Assembly (NCBI GenBank): GCA_964058805.1 | Contig: CAXKVV010000773.1 | Span: 1 to 28,874, forward strand | Reading direction: 5' to 3' | Origin: Schoenoplectus triqueter | Taxonomy: Eukaryota > Streptophyta > Magnoliopsida > Poales > Cyperaceae | Length of the DNA: 28,874 nt | Part shown: positions 8,838 to 18,748 of the stretch, piece by piece | Layout: every line of letters begins with the position of its first letter | How positions within the stretch are numbered: position 1 is the stretch's first letter | Made by a program: the position numbers and the translations under genes | Notes under the pieces: model-generated | What the model was told of the DNA's origin: nothing | The model's input: the letters and a program-made list of their open reading frames with translations, nothing else | Databases searched by the model: none

Positions 8838-11360
8838 ATGGCGACTTCTCCCATCAACTCCACTGCTTCCGCTACAACCAATCCGCCACTACTTGAACAA
8901 ATTGTTCATATAAATGTATCATTTCCAAGCAAATTGACGGATACCAATTTCCTCTCTTGGAAAAATCAAATTCAGCTCATAATTGAAGGACATGACCTCG
9001 ATTCCTTCCTCTACAACTCTCCACCAGATCCTACGATGTACAATACAGCTGGGGAAACAATCCTAAACCCTCAATTTCTAATCTGGAAGCGTCAAGATAA
9101 ACTCTTGAATGCTTGGATCAGATCCTCTCTATCTGATGGAATCTTAGCTCAAGTCATGACCTCTCCGACTTGCAAAGACCTCTGGCACGCCATTGAAACC
9201 TATTTCTCGATCAATTCACGAGCAAGACTTCAAGAACTCAAAGGCCAACTTCAATCTGTCTCAAAAGGGGACTCCAATTGCTCAGATTATTTGCTTCGTA
9301 TCAGGAAGCTAGCTGATGAACTCAGCTTTGTTGGCAATCCAATACCAGAAGATGATCTGGTACAAGCTGCATTAAAAGGCTTAGGTGCTGATTTCAGTTC
9401 CTTGAAAACCTCAATACTCACTGCACGATGCCATACCAACTTCACCTTTTCTGACCTGCGTGGACTTCTGCTTAGCCATGAATCTTTGAATTCTGCAGTG
9501 GCTGATTCACACCCGACAGCATTTCTTGCTGGTAAACTCAACAAAAACAAATACCAGTCCCAAAGCAAAATCAATTACAATCTTTCAAACATTCCAACCA
9601 ATTCTATCAAACCCAATTCCAACTCTCCATTCTCATCTAACAGCTTCAATAACCAAAAATTCCCCAACCATGAGTCGATTCTTGCTATGATTGCTTCTGG
9701 CCAACTCAAGATCCCTTGTCAAATCTGTCAAAGAATGGGTCACCTAACCAAGAAATGCTACAAACGTTATAACAAAGACCCTGAATGGCGGCCTCCACCT
9801 AAGTTCAATGCCTACAACACTTTCACAGTTGATTCTACTTCTCAAGACCCTGATTCAAGCACATGGATTGTTGATTCTGGCTCTTCTCACAATGTTACCA
9901 ATGATGTCCAGAATCTCAACTCTTTCTTCTCCTACAAAGGGACTGACAAACTTCACATAGGTAATGGGGTTGGTCTTGAGATCTCTCACATCGGTTCTCA
10001 AATGCTTAAAGTTGGAGATTACACATTTAAACTAAACAATGTTTTATGTGTTCCTAAATTTTCTACAAATTTGATTAGCTTATCACAATTGCTTCTTGAC
10101 AACCCATCCCTTTTAATTAACTTCACTTTCTCTTCTTGTTTTATCAAGGATCATCACCTACCCAAGATCCCTCCACTTCAAATCACTAGCTCACATGGAT
10201 TGTATAAATTCAAGGTGCTGCCTATCAATCACACACTTCCAATCTCTCAAGTTTTTCACACCTCCTCTTCTTCTACAATTTCTTCCAGAGCTTCTACTTC
10301 CACTTGGCATGCTAGGCTTGGCCACCCCTCTACACCTACAACTCTGAAAATCATCAATTCTAATAGCCTACCTTGTACTAGGAATAAATTCACCTTTTGT
10401 AAACATTGTATACAAGCCAAGGCTCACATTTTGCCTTTTAATCCTTCTTCTTCCACTTCTAGTTCTCCATTAGAATTGATTCACAGTGACCTTTGGGGTC
10501 CTAGCCCTATTGTATCATATAAAGGATATAAGTACTATGTGATTTTTGTAGATGATTTCTCTCGTTTTACTTGGATCTATTTTCTTAAAACCAAAAGTGA
10601 TGTGGTTCAAGCATTTACAATATTTAAGGCTCAAGTTGAAAATTTATTGAACACTACCATTAAGATTTTGAGAACTGATGGGGGGGCAGAATATAAGCCC
10701 ATTACAACTCAATTTCCTCATATTGTTCATCAAACAAGCTGCCCACATACACCACAGCAGAATGATGCTTCTGAAAGGAAACATCGCCACATTGTCGAGC
10801 TATCACTTGCCACTTTATCTCACTCCTCCATTCCTACTAGGTATTGGGATGAGATATTTAGTAGCACAGTGTATCTCATAAACCGTTTGCCATCTAATAA
10901 TTCCATACCTTATAAAATATTATTTAACAAGGATGTTGATTATAATTTTCTTCGAGTTCTGGGCTGTCTTTGCTATCCATTAACAAGACCATACAACAAA
11001 CATAAATTGGAATTGAGAGCGCAGCCTTGTGTCTTCATTGGTTATGGGGTTAATCAGAAAGGATATCGATGTCTTCACATTCCATCTGGACGTATTTATG
11101 TGTCAAGGAATGTTCAGTTTGTTGAAGATGAATTTCCCTTCTCAAAAGTTCAATCGGAACCAAAGGAATTCAGCTCCAGCCCTACTTCCGTATTTCCCCT
11201 GTTTCTCCTTACTTCTACTCCCAATTCGACCGTTGGAGTTCAAATGACGGGCTCCTCTACATTGCCTCCTAGCTCAGCGCCCAACAGGCCTTCAGGTCAA
11301 GCTGTTTTAAGTCCAACTCCGGCCCAAGATCCACTTCAACCCGCTTCAACTAACCCATAA
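8838..11360 (+). CDS. Element 2 gag-protease-integrase polyprotein part
   Basis: Starts at ATG 8838; the frame is open from TTG 8811, but no ATG precedes. About 840 residues. The gag N-terminus has the plant copia pattern LTDTNFLSWKNQIQLIIEGH and GNPIPEDDLVQAALKGLG. The zinc knuckle is CQICQRMGHLTKKC, the protease TWIVDSGSSHNVTND and the pre-integrase motif TWHARLGHPSTPTT. Integrase shows IHSDLWGP, VDDFSRFTW, ILRTDGGAEY and TPQQNDASERKHRH (catalytic D, D, E). The usual QQNG reads QQND here. It ends at TAA 11358-11360 inside the variable linker; the same frame continues at once, so the stop is probably a CAA-to-TAA change in a once-continuous polyprotein. Confidence 0.93.
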   Translation: MATSPINSTASATTNPPLLEQIVHINVSFPSKLTDTNFLSWKNQIQLIIEGHDLDSFLYNSPPDPTMYNTAGETILNPQFLIWKRQDKLLNAWIRSSLSDGILAQVMTSPTCKDLWHAIETYFSINSRARLQELKGQLQSVSKGDSNCSDYLLRIRKLADELSFVGNPIPEDDLVQAALKGLGADFSSLKTSILTARCHTNFTFSDLRGLLLSHESLNSAVADSHPTAFLAGKLNKNKYQSQSKINYNLSNIPTNSIKPNSNSPFSSNSFNNQKFPNHESILAMIASGQLKIPCQICQRMGHLTKKCYKRYNKDPEWRPPPKFNAYNTFTVDSTSQDPDSSTWIVDSGSSHNVTNDVQNLNSFFSYKGTDKLHIGNGVGLEISHIGSQMLKVGDYTFKLNNVLCVPKFSTNLISLSQLLLDNPSLLINFTFSSCFIKDHHLPKIPPLQITSSHGLYKFKVLPINHTLPISQVFHTSSSSTISSRASTSTWHARLGHPSTPTTLKIINSNSLPCTRNKFTFCKHCIQAKAHILPFNPSSSTSSSPLELIHSDLWGPSPIVSYKGYKYYVIFVDDFSRFTWIYFLKTKSDVVQAFTIFKAQVENLLNTTIKILRTDGGAEYKPITTQFPHIVHQTSCPHTPQQNDASERKHRHIVELSLATLSHSSIPTRYWDEIFSSTVYLINRLPSNNSIPYKILFNKDVDYNFLRVLGCLCYPLTRPYNKHKLELRAQPCVFIGYGVNQKGYRCLHIPSGRIYVSRNVQFVEDEFPFSKVQSEPKEFSSSPTSVFPLFLLTSTPNSTVGVQMTGSSTLPPSSAPNRPSGQAVLSPTPAQDPLQPASTNP

Positions 11361-12626
11361 CCCGTTATCGTATACACAAGACGCAATCAGGTCCTGCCAC
11401 CTGTCCCGCTCGTGCCTCATCCTCTCAACGGTACGCTTCATTCAACCTCTTCTCCCTCAGCTATCCAGCCTGTGCCATTTCTACAAGCACCTGTCGACCA
11501 TGAGCCTCTTCCTCCACCTGCTGCTAAAATTCCACCTAATCAAGGTCATCAGATGATCACTCGTACTAAGGATAGGACATGTAAAAAAAAAGAATACCCT
11601 GGTTTCGTTTCTTGTCATGTCTCCACTGAATCTGTCCCAACTACCTTTACTCAAGCTCACAAATCATCTAATTGGCGTTCAGCAATGGCTGAAGAGATAA
11701 CAGCTCTAGCCAATAACCAAACTTGGACCCTTGTTCCTCCTCCTCTCAATCAAAAGGTAATAGGGTCTAAATGGGTCTTTAAAACAAAGACAAATCCAGA
11801 TGGGTCTATTGAGAGATACAAAGCCCGATTGGTGGCCAAAGGTTTTAATCAAATTTCTGGTGTCGATTTTGAGGAAACCTATAGTCCTGTTGTAAGAGCT
11901 CAAACAATTCGAGTTACTATAGCTCTTGCTCTTACTTTTCATTGGTCACTTCGTCAACTCGATGTGTCAAATGCGTTTCTAAATGGCGATTTGAAAGAAC
12001 GGGTTTTTATGAGTCAACCACAAGGCTTCATAGACCCTAATAAACCAGATTATGTCTGTCTGTTGCACAAGTCTCTTTATGGTCTTCGACAAGCTCCGAG
12101 AGCATGGTTTGAGAAACTCAGCTCCACCCTTCTCAGTTTTGGCTTCAAGGCATCCCATTTTGATCCTTCAATGTTTTTGGCTCACCATCAAGGCCACATT
12201 CTCATTCTTCTGGTGTACGTTGATGATATAGTCATCACAGGCAGTAGTCCTATTCAAGTTGATCAGTGTATTCAACAACTACACTCTAGGTTTGCAATAA
12301 GGGATCTTGGTCCTTTACACTATTTCTTGGGTCTAGAGGCAACTCCAAATGACCAAGGTCTTTGTTTAACCCAAACCAAGTACCTAACAGCTCTTCTAAC
12401 AAGGGTTAACATGCTACATTGCAAACCATGTTTATCCCCCATGGCCTCTGGCACAATAATTTCATCTCAAGGAAGTACGGCTTGCAAGGATCCAAATCAA
12501 TATCGAAGTGTTATTGGAGCCCTCCAGTATGCAACTCTCACACGTCCAGACCTATCCTTTTCAGTCAACAAATTGTCTCAATACATGCATTCCCCTACTG
12601 AGGAGCACTGGACGGCAGCAAAATGA
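11361..12626 (+). CDS. Element 2 reverse transcriptase part, between two in-frame stops
   Basis: Same frame as the gag-integrase part; open from 11361, first ATG at 11412. It contains the full RT domain: SNWRSAMAEEITALANNQTW, GSKWVFKTKTNPDGSIERYK, ARLVAKGFNQISGVDFEETY, QLDVSNAFLNGDLKERVFM, LHKSLYGLRQAPRAWFEKL and the catalytic VYVDDIVITGSS, then RDLGPLHYFLGLEA and ALQYATLTRPDLSFSVNKLS. It ends at TGA 12624-12626 in the sequence WTAAK-stop-ILRYVAGT, where relatives have Arg. CGA to TGA is a single C-to-T change at a CpG. Confidence 0.93.
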   Translation, partial: PVIVYTRRNQVLPPVPLVPHPLNGTLHSTSSPSAIQPVPFLQAPVDHEPLPPPAAKIPPNQGHQMITRTKDRTCKKKEYPGFVSCHVSTESVPTTFTQAHKSSNWRSAMAEEITALANNQTWTLVPPPLNQKVIGSKWVFKTKTNPDGSIERYKARLVAKGFNQISGVDFEETYSPVVRAQTIRVTIALALTFHWSLRQLDVSNAFLNGDLKERVFMSQPQGFIDPNKPDYVCLLHKSLYGLRQAPRAWFEKLSSTLLSFGFKASHFDPSMFLAHHQGHILILLVYVDDIVITGSSPIQVDQCIQQLHSRFAIRDLGPLHYFLGLEATPNDQGLCLTQTKYLTALLTRVNMLHCKPCLSPMASGTIISSQGSTACKDPNQYRSVIGALQYATLTRPDLSFSVNKLSQYMHSPTEEHWTAAK

Positions 12627-13169
12627 ATTTTGCGATATGTGGCAGGCACTCTTGATCATGGTCTTCAATTTTATAAACAAACCACTCCTCGTATTTACTC
12701 TTACTCTGACTCAGACTGGGCAGGCAACTATGATGACAGACGTTCTACTTCTGGGTACTGTGTGTACTTAGGAAAAATTCTTGTATCCTGGTGTGCTAAG
12801 AAACAGCCTACGGTTTCCAAATCTAGTACTGAAGCAGAATATCGCAGCTTGGCATTGTGTACTCAAGAGGTTATGTGGCTTGAACATCTTCTCAAGGAAA
12901 TTGGCATTCAACAAAGTCATAAATCTATTCTTTGGTGTGACAACATCGGTGCCACATTTCCTGCTTCCAATCCTCAATTCCATGTCCGGACGAAACACAT
13001 TGAAATAGACTATCACTTTGTTCGTGAACGAGTTATTTCAAATAAATTGTTGGTTAAATTTGTGTGCTCTAAAGACCAAATCGCTGATTGCATGACTAAG
13101 CCTCTACCACTGCCTCATTTTCATTCTCTAAGGCGCAAGCTCAATGTGATTCAGATCACATCCGCTTGA
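12627..13169 (+). CDS. Element 2 RNase H part, downstream of a stop
   Basis: Continues the same frame after the TGA. It carries ILRYVAGTLDHGLQFYK and the RNase H acidic residues in SYSDSDWAGNYDD, SKSSTEAEYRSLA, LWCDNIGATF and KHIEIDYHFVRERV. It ends six bases before the GGGGGG purine tract, the normal position for a copia polyprotein end. The domain looks complete but can only be translated by readthrough. Confidence 0.92.
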   Translation: MLRYVAGTLDHGLQFYKQTTPRIYSYSDSDWAGNYDDRRSTSGYCVYLGKILVSWCAKKQPTVSKSSTEAEYRSLALCTQEVMWLEHLLKEIGIQQSHKSILWCDNIGATFPASNPQFHVRTKHIEIDYHFVRERVISNKLLVKFVCSKDQIADCMTKPLPLPHFHSLRRKLNVIQITSA

Positions 13170-13175
13170 GGGGGG
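13166..13175 (+). other. Element 2 polypurine tract
   Basis: TTGAGGGGGG immediately before the 3' LTR; plus-strand priming site. Confidence 0.85.
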
Positions 13176-13443
13176 TGTATTAACATATGAGTATATTTCA
13201 GATACAACGCAGAAATTACATGGAATCCAAGCACAGAATATCGTAACTTCAAAGCAATTCAAGAACCCTAGTTAGTTACAGATACAATGTAATTATTGAT
13301 TAGTTAGTTATAACTGTTTTTAGAACATTCGATAAGATAGTAATTAGCAAAGGCACACAGCCTATTTAAGGACATGTACAACTCTGAGATGCAATACAAG
13401 AGACTCAATTACAATTATCAACAGTATCTTCTGTTTGTCTTTA
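13176..13443 (+). repeat. Element 2 3' LTR
   Basis: Direct repeat of 8484-8751. Differences seen: one T/C near the aatcYaag word, two adjacent changes in atcAG/GTaac, one C/T in cgaYaag and one T/C in cagcYtatt. Confidence 0.94.
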
Positions 13444-13865
13444 GGTTGTACTACACTAATTACTAAGTATTAATGACTTCTGTAATCATTTATTGTGTTG
13501 ATAAGACTAGTTCGTTTTTTTGTACTAAAATCATTGATGTTCATACATCGTTGCAGTAGCAGCTGGCTTCTAAATCTGCAAGTAACAAAGTACCAGAAAC
13601 CCCCAAATTTTGCCAAAACCGTAGTCTACTTGGGCTCAGCAAACACCTAGTTTTCAAGTGACCAAGTACCGAAATTGTGGGCTGCTTTTACATTCTTTGT
13701 AGCCTAGCTCCCAAGAGAAACCCATTAAAGTCTTAGTCTTGACATTTAGTTGAAGCTGGATGACGGATAACCCTAAACGTAAACCCATACGTCTTTCATA
13801 CTTGCTTTTGCGACCTTTTCAGAGTTTTGTCAATAAAATATCTACCGTTTGCGCGGTTTTTGCAC
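13444..13865. other. Spacer between element 2 and the foldback element
   Basis: No gene recognised. It probably begins with the rest of the CTU1 3' flank and ends in the MAP1 upstream region. Confidence 0.4.
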
Positions 13866-13874
13866 TCATTCTCA

Positions 13875-14238
13875 CAGTTATTATTATTAATAATTATTAT
13901 TTAATTATTATTATTAAAAATAAAAGTGAGAATCGTAAAATTTCAAATATACGAATGACAGCGCGTCACTCCACTGCCAATGGCGCGTTTCATTATTTTT
14001 ATGAAACGCGCCACTGTCAGTGGCGTGTTTTGTCCGAACCCCGCGCAACGCCTCCATCTCACTTGCACGTTTTGTATATATAAGGAGTAAACGCGCCACT
14101 AGCAGTGGCGCGTTTCGTAAAAATAATGGAACACGTCATTGACAGTGGCGCGCTACTATTCGTATATTTGAAATTTTATGAGAATCTTATTTTTAATAAT
14201 ATTAATTTAATAAAACTTATTATTACTATAAAAAACTG
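13875..14238. mobile_element. Foldback MITE, Mutator-like, with 9-bp target duplication
   Basis: 364-bp near-palindrome. The left arm (13875 to about 14031) and right arm (about 14088 to 14238) are reverse complements over most of their length; for example AAATTTCAAATATACGAAT at 13938-13956 pairs with 14158-14176. Ends are CAGTT and AACTG. The flanks are a perfect 9-bp duplication TCATTCTCA (13866-13874 and 14239-14247), the length made by Mutator-like transposases. Each arm holds a smaller palindrome built on AAACGCGCCACT (14004-14030 and 14089-14115). No coding capacity. Family assignment rests on duplication length only. Confidence 0.8.
14075..14085 (+). promoter_or_regulatory. TATA-like sequence in the foldback loop
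   Basis: TATATATAAGG lies in the short unpaired centre of the foldback element, about 210 bp before the MAP1 ATG. Distance and strand would suit a core promoter with a long leader through the right arm, but use as a promoter is inference. Confidence 0.35.
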
Positions 14239-16735
14239 TCATTCTCAGTTTCTCCATCACTCGAGCAGAGAGCAGGCCACAGCTCTTGGCGATGGCGTGC
14301 TCCAGCTCATTGCAACTTCGTCTCTTCTCCTCCTTCACTGGAGAACGCTTCATCTCCTCCACTAACCCGCTTCGTTCCCGTCTCCCCTTTAGTCCTGGTA
14401 CCCGTCTTTTTCATCTTGATATCAGAAAGACACAGACTTTATATATTTTTTCTTTAAGTATTTATCTGTCAAATTTTATGTTCTTAAAAAAAAATCCGGG
14501 TCTACGTTCGGACTTGAATTTTCATAGCCAATTGTGATCGTTCTCAATTTTTCCTCTTCATTATTATTAGATCAAGAGCTCCATGAAACATTGGTTATAT
14601 TGCAAATTGAGAACGATCATTTTTTTATTATTATTTGTAAGTAGGCAAAGCACAAAATACTGTTTGTTCGATTGTCTTGTGCTGTTATTTATCATTTTAA
14701 AAGTTGTACTACCATTGCAATATTCTTTTATTGCAGCATAAAATAGCATCATTATGCAATAAGAGAAAGAAAGTTGTTAAGTAACAAAACAAGACAGTTG
14801 TTTACATTTTTGGATCAATTCTGAAGAATACAGTTCACCATTTGTTTCTTGTATGAATACATCTCGCTATTCACTTCTTGTGTGAAGCTTTATGCGCACT
14901 TTCTTCAAACATACAGGAAATAAGCATGCAACCATGCAGCAAACAAGGATATTATGCAACTTGGTTGATATCCTCTTTAACAGAAGGTATAATTAACTAT
15001 TACCTTAACTACTGATTTGATATATTATTGTCTACATTTGCATCTAAATTTGTTGTGTTTAATTTTACTAGTAACAAGGAGGATGGCAAATCGAACAGCA
15101 AGCACAAGTGTCTGAGACCAGGAAAAGTATCACCTTGCCTCACTGTCCCAGATCATATACTGCGATTTCAAGTGGGCCTGAGATTCATGACGAGAAAGGC
15201 ATAGAGTGCATGCGTGCTTCAGGACGACTAGCCGCTCAGGTTTTGGAGTATGCTGGGACTCTTGTCAAAGTAATGTACAAGATTATATTTGTTTTGTGGG
15301 TTCAACTTGACAATATTGTTCAATTTCAATAAAAATAGTCTTTGGTTGTTTCTTTCTGTTCCTGGCCTGGTTTATTAAAGTAAACAATCAATTGTTTCTC
15401 CCTTCTTTTAAGCTCAGTTTAGGTGGAAGCTAAATAGTTTTAACTTTTGCAATAGATGGTTATTTTCTGATACTTCCATTGGTATCTAAAGTACGAGCTT
15501 GTGGTCAGTTGGTGATCTAACTTATCCTCTAATTGACAAACTTCTCAATATATGATTTCTTATGGATTCCCTATTTTGATTTATTTCTATGTGCAATTTG
15601 TTTTATTTTGATGGATTAAGTTGAGGATCATATTTTTGCCTTCCTGTTTACTGTAGTTTTCTACTTTGTGAATTGAAAATTACTGATTGAAAAAAGAGTG
15701 CAAGCAAAAATTAAAAGTTATATTTTTGTGTGAGCCTGGCAAACATTATAAATACCATGTATGCCCTTACGAAACAGGAAATCTTGTATATGGTCATTTA
15801 AATCAATAATTAGCACTATTATACCTTTCCTCTTACACTTATTGCTCATCTGCATTAAGCAGTATGAGCCGTGGCCTATTTTGGGCATTTCTCTATATAA
15901 ATGGGGAGGTCAAATTGGATATTATCGTATTCTTTAGTTATATGTTACATTGACATGCTTTGGATGGTATCATGATATATTGATATTGTGAACCTATCAT
16001 GAAACAAATAAATTTCAAAATTTCAACACAAGGAATGGCAGGTCAATGAACGAACTTGTGTTACATAACTATGTGTCTTGGCAGATCTATAACCATTGTT
16101 CACTTTCGCAGCCAGGCATAACAACTGATGAGATTGATAAGGCTGTGCATCAAATGATAACAGAAAATGGTGCATATCCTTCGCCACTGGGGTACTGTGG
16201 CTTCCCTAAGAGCGTCTGCACTTCAGTTAATGAATGTATCTGCCATGGTATACCTGATTCACGTCCACTTGAGGTAGCCTTTTTTATTTAATGAACTTCT
16301 GCATTATCTTTTTACTATTTTCACTTCATGAGGCTTTTGATTTCTTTTATCGTGGATGGTGATATAATCAACATTGACGTAACTGTGTATCTTAATGTAA
16401 GTTCCGAAAATTCTTGGATAAATTTAAATTCTTCAGGCATGAGTTGGTCTTTTGATTGATTAGATAGTATTTACTTTTTTCAATTTTAAATTATTGGATA
16501 CTAAGCATCAACTTATCCATGCATTTTTATGGGTAACTGATGGACTAATTAGAATTTACAAGTTAAAGTAAATTAACAGACTTAATTCAAATTCAATTGT
16601 TATTTGTCAAAAAGAGAGATTATGGTTTTCCCCATGAATTGTACAAATCTAATCATACTGTTTGATACCAGAACATGGCCTTGGACTTGATAAGCAAAAT
16701 TTAATCTAATTTTTCTGCTGGTTATAATTAAAAAC

Positions 16736-17450
16736 ACCAGGAAACTCCAACCACAAGGACCTAGCCAACTTTATTTGTACCCCTTTGTGTTAAACCCTAC
16801 TTTGAAGCATCCTGTTTGCAGAATTCAGATATTAAGACTGAACTTTCCTCAAGAACGTATTTGTTTCCTGCTTTACATTCATGACCGGATAAATTCCATA
16901 ATTCCATGTGCTTTTGTAAATTTTTTTTATTATGATACATCCCTCTTATTTTTTACACTGCTGTTAGTAATTGGTTCCTTCAGGTTTGGTACCTAACCGG
17001 TACCAGGTTCAGTCCTCAGGCCTATACTGAAGTCAGGGGCCAAGGCTTTGTGGAAATTTAGTGTTGGGTTTAAGGTTGTTATCAGCTAGAGCACTTAATG
17101 AGTGCAGGGGCCTCTACTCTCTATATATAGGGTTTAAGGATTTGTCCCAGTTTGGTGACATAATACGAGGGAAGACTGAAAATGGTCCCTCCCTTCCTGC
17201 CTTCTCAGTGAGCATCTGAGGTTGGGCTCAATCTGAACACTACAGCCCTATAGGTCTGGGCTCTATCAGTTAATTATCACAATACATCAGGAAGCTCCTT
17301 CTATGTGGACCAGGCCAACTCTATCTATACCCGCTTACTCATGTCAAAACCTAATATCTAATCTTCTCTTTGCGAAATTCAGAGAGTAAACCTTGTTTTA
17401 TTAACTATATATTCCCTGCTTTTACTTAATGATTGTATCTTCCTTCTCCC
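16736..17450 (+). repeat. Degenerate direct repeats in a MAP1 intron
   Basis: Around 16736-16900 and 17286-17450 the intron repeats a pattern: CAGGAA-CTCC, then GGACC-AG-CCAACT-TAT-T-TACCC, later GAAATTCAGA or GAATTCAGA and TTCCCTGCTTT-like words, about 550 bp apart. Between them lies CTCTATATATAGGG (about 17137). It may be an old inserted repeat; no clean ends were found. Confidence 0.4.
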
Positions 17451-18303
17451 CATTTTTGCTTTTTAGATTTTCTATACTATTAACTGCGTCATTTTCTTTC
17501 TTTTCACTTCTGAAGTTCTGATGGATTCATGTTTTTGTAGAGGTATCATGGTGACACATCCGCAACATTTTTTTGTGGAGATGTAGATGACAAAGCTAAG
17601 CAATTGGTTGAGGTATCTACCAAAGGAATTGTTAAATTTCTGTTATCAGTCTCTAACCTCTACTTCATTTATGTAGAAATATTTCTTAAGCCTTGTAATT
17701 TTAACTTTGGATAGTTTAGATAAATATGTAATGGTTTGATTTTTATTCATGCAAATTAGGAAATATTGGTCGACAAAATATGAATTGGAAACTAAATCTT
17801 GATCTAAACATTTCTGAACTTATTTTATTATTTTATCAGTAACAAAGGAATATCCTACATTTTTAGGTAACAAGGGAATGCCTGCACAAGGCAATATCAA
17901 CATGTACACCTGGAGTGGAATTGAACAGAATTGGCAGAACCATACAGTATGTACAATATAAAATGAATGATGCTCTTTGGTTATCCAACTTTTTTTCATC
18001 TAAATATGTATAGTTTGTTTAATGCTTAGTCTTTTTCTTCCCAAAGATTTATGAGATTGTCAAAATTCTTTTCTTCTGCTTGTCATGTTTCAAGCGATCA
18101 TGCAGGTAAATACAAATTTGGTGTAGTTCGGCAATTTGTGGGCCATGGAGTTGGTCGATTTTTCCATGCAGATCCTGTTGTCCTACATTTCAGTGAGTGT
18201 TCAAGTCTAAGCAACCTTTTCCTTTAATTAGGTCAAATCGTGAACACAGTTCAATAAATTATTTTAATCTAGTTCCAATGGCGCATCATGTTCTACTGTT
18301 ATT

Positions 18304-18541
18304 ACTAGTTATTTGGTGGTATTATTTTCGTACTCTTTGCAATCCATAACTCTGGTTCCACCACCTTTCATTTTTTTTTCACTTTACCAAGTAATTGTTA
18401 AAATTGCAGGAAATAAGAAACCTGGGCGCATGCTATTGCACCAGACTTTCACTATAGGTATTTTTTTATCCAAAGATTTTTTACCTCTCTTTGTTTTTCT
18501 ATTTTTTGTAACTAGTTGTTTGGTGGTATTATTTTCATACT
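18304..18541 (+). repeat. 31-bp direct repeats flanking a MAP1 exon
   Basis: ACTAGTTATTTGGTGGTATT and onward at 18304-18334 recurs at 18511-18541 with 29 of 31 bases identical. The two copies sit in the introns on either side of the 48-bp exon 18410-18457. Confidence 0.75.
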
Positions 18542-18748
18542 GTTATGATTTGGAGTCGATCTAAAGTCTTATTTTTTTTTTGTAAATATTGTTGATTTTC
18601 AGAGCCCATGATAACTGTTGGTAGCATAAATCCAGTTATATGGGCTGATGATTGGACAGTCGTGACAGAAGATGGGAGCTTGTCGGCACAATTTGAGCAC
18701 ACAATCCTATTAACCGAAAATGGTGCTGAAATATTGACTAGATGTTAA

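Larger units (their letters stand above)
8484..13443 (+). mobile_element. Ty1/copia LTR retrotransposon, element 2, nearly intact
   Basis: About 4.96-kb element in + orientation with LTRs of about 268 bp, primer site at 8752, purine tract before 13176 and domain order gag, protease, integrase, RT, RNase H in one reading frame. That frame is interrupted only by TAA at 11358-11360 and TGA at 12624-12626. The LTRs differ at about 5 of 268 positions by eye, so it looks slightly younger than element 1 and belongs to a different family (unrelated LTRs, diverged gag). Possible target duplication: GGTTG at 8481-8485 and 13444-13448. This would place the element start at 8486 rather than 8484. Confidence 0.96.
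14292..18748 (+). pseudogene. Methionine aminopeptidase 1, organelle type (MAP1B/1C-like), damaged
   Basis: The family removes initiator Met using two metal ions. Exon 1 (14292-14397, MACSSSLQLRLFSSFTGERF) is Ser/Arg-rich like a transit peptide. Later exons: 15072-15269, 16112-16273, 16355-16396, 17541-17612, 17867-17946, 18095-18192, 18410-18457, 18603-18748 (TAA). Catalytic residues are all present: CHGIPD, NIDVTV, YHGDT, VGHGVG, FHADP, TIEPM (Glu split by an intron) and QFEHT. Lesions: exon 15072-15269 changes frame between PDHILR and ISSGPEIHDE, where homologues have roughly ten more residues (out-of-frame deletion); the exon at 16355 is preceded by TG instead of AG. Odd residues are GYCGFPKS for GYGGFPKS and Arg for Gly in LN-RYHGD. 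The exon linking 14397 to 15072 was not found. The family call is certain; loss of function is likely. Confidence 0.88.

Noticed and set aside
14286..14291. Upstream TTG extension of MAP1 exon 1
   Set aside because: Plant nuclear genes start at ATG; ATG 14292 is the first in frame and gives a transit-peptide-like start.
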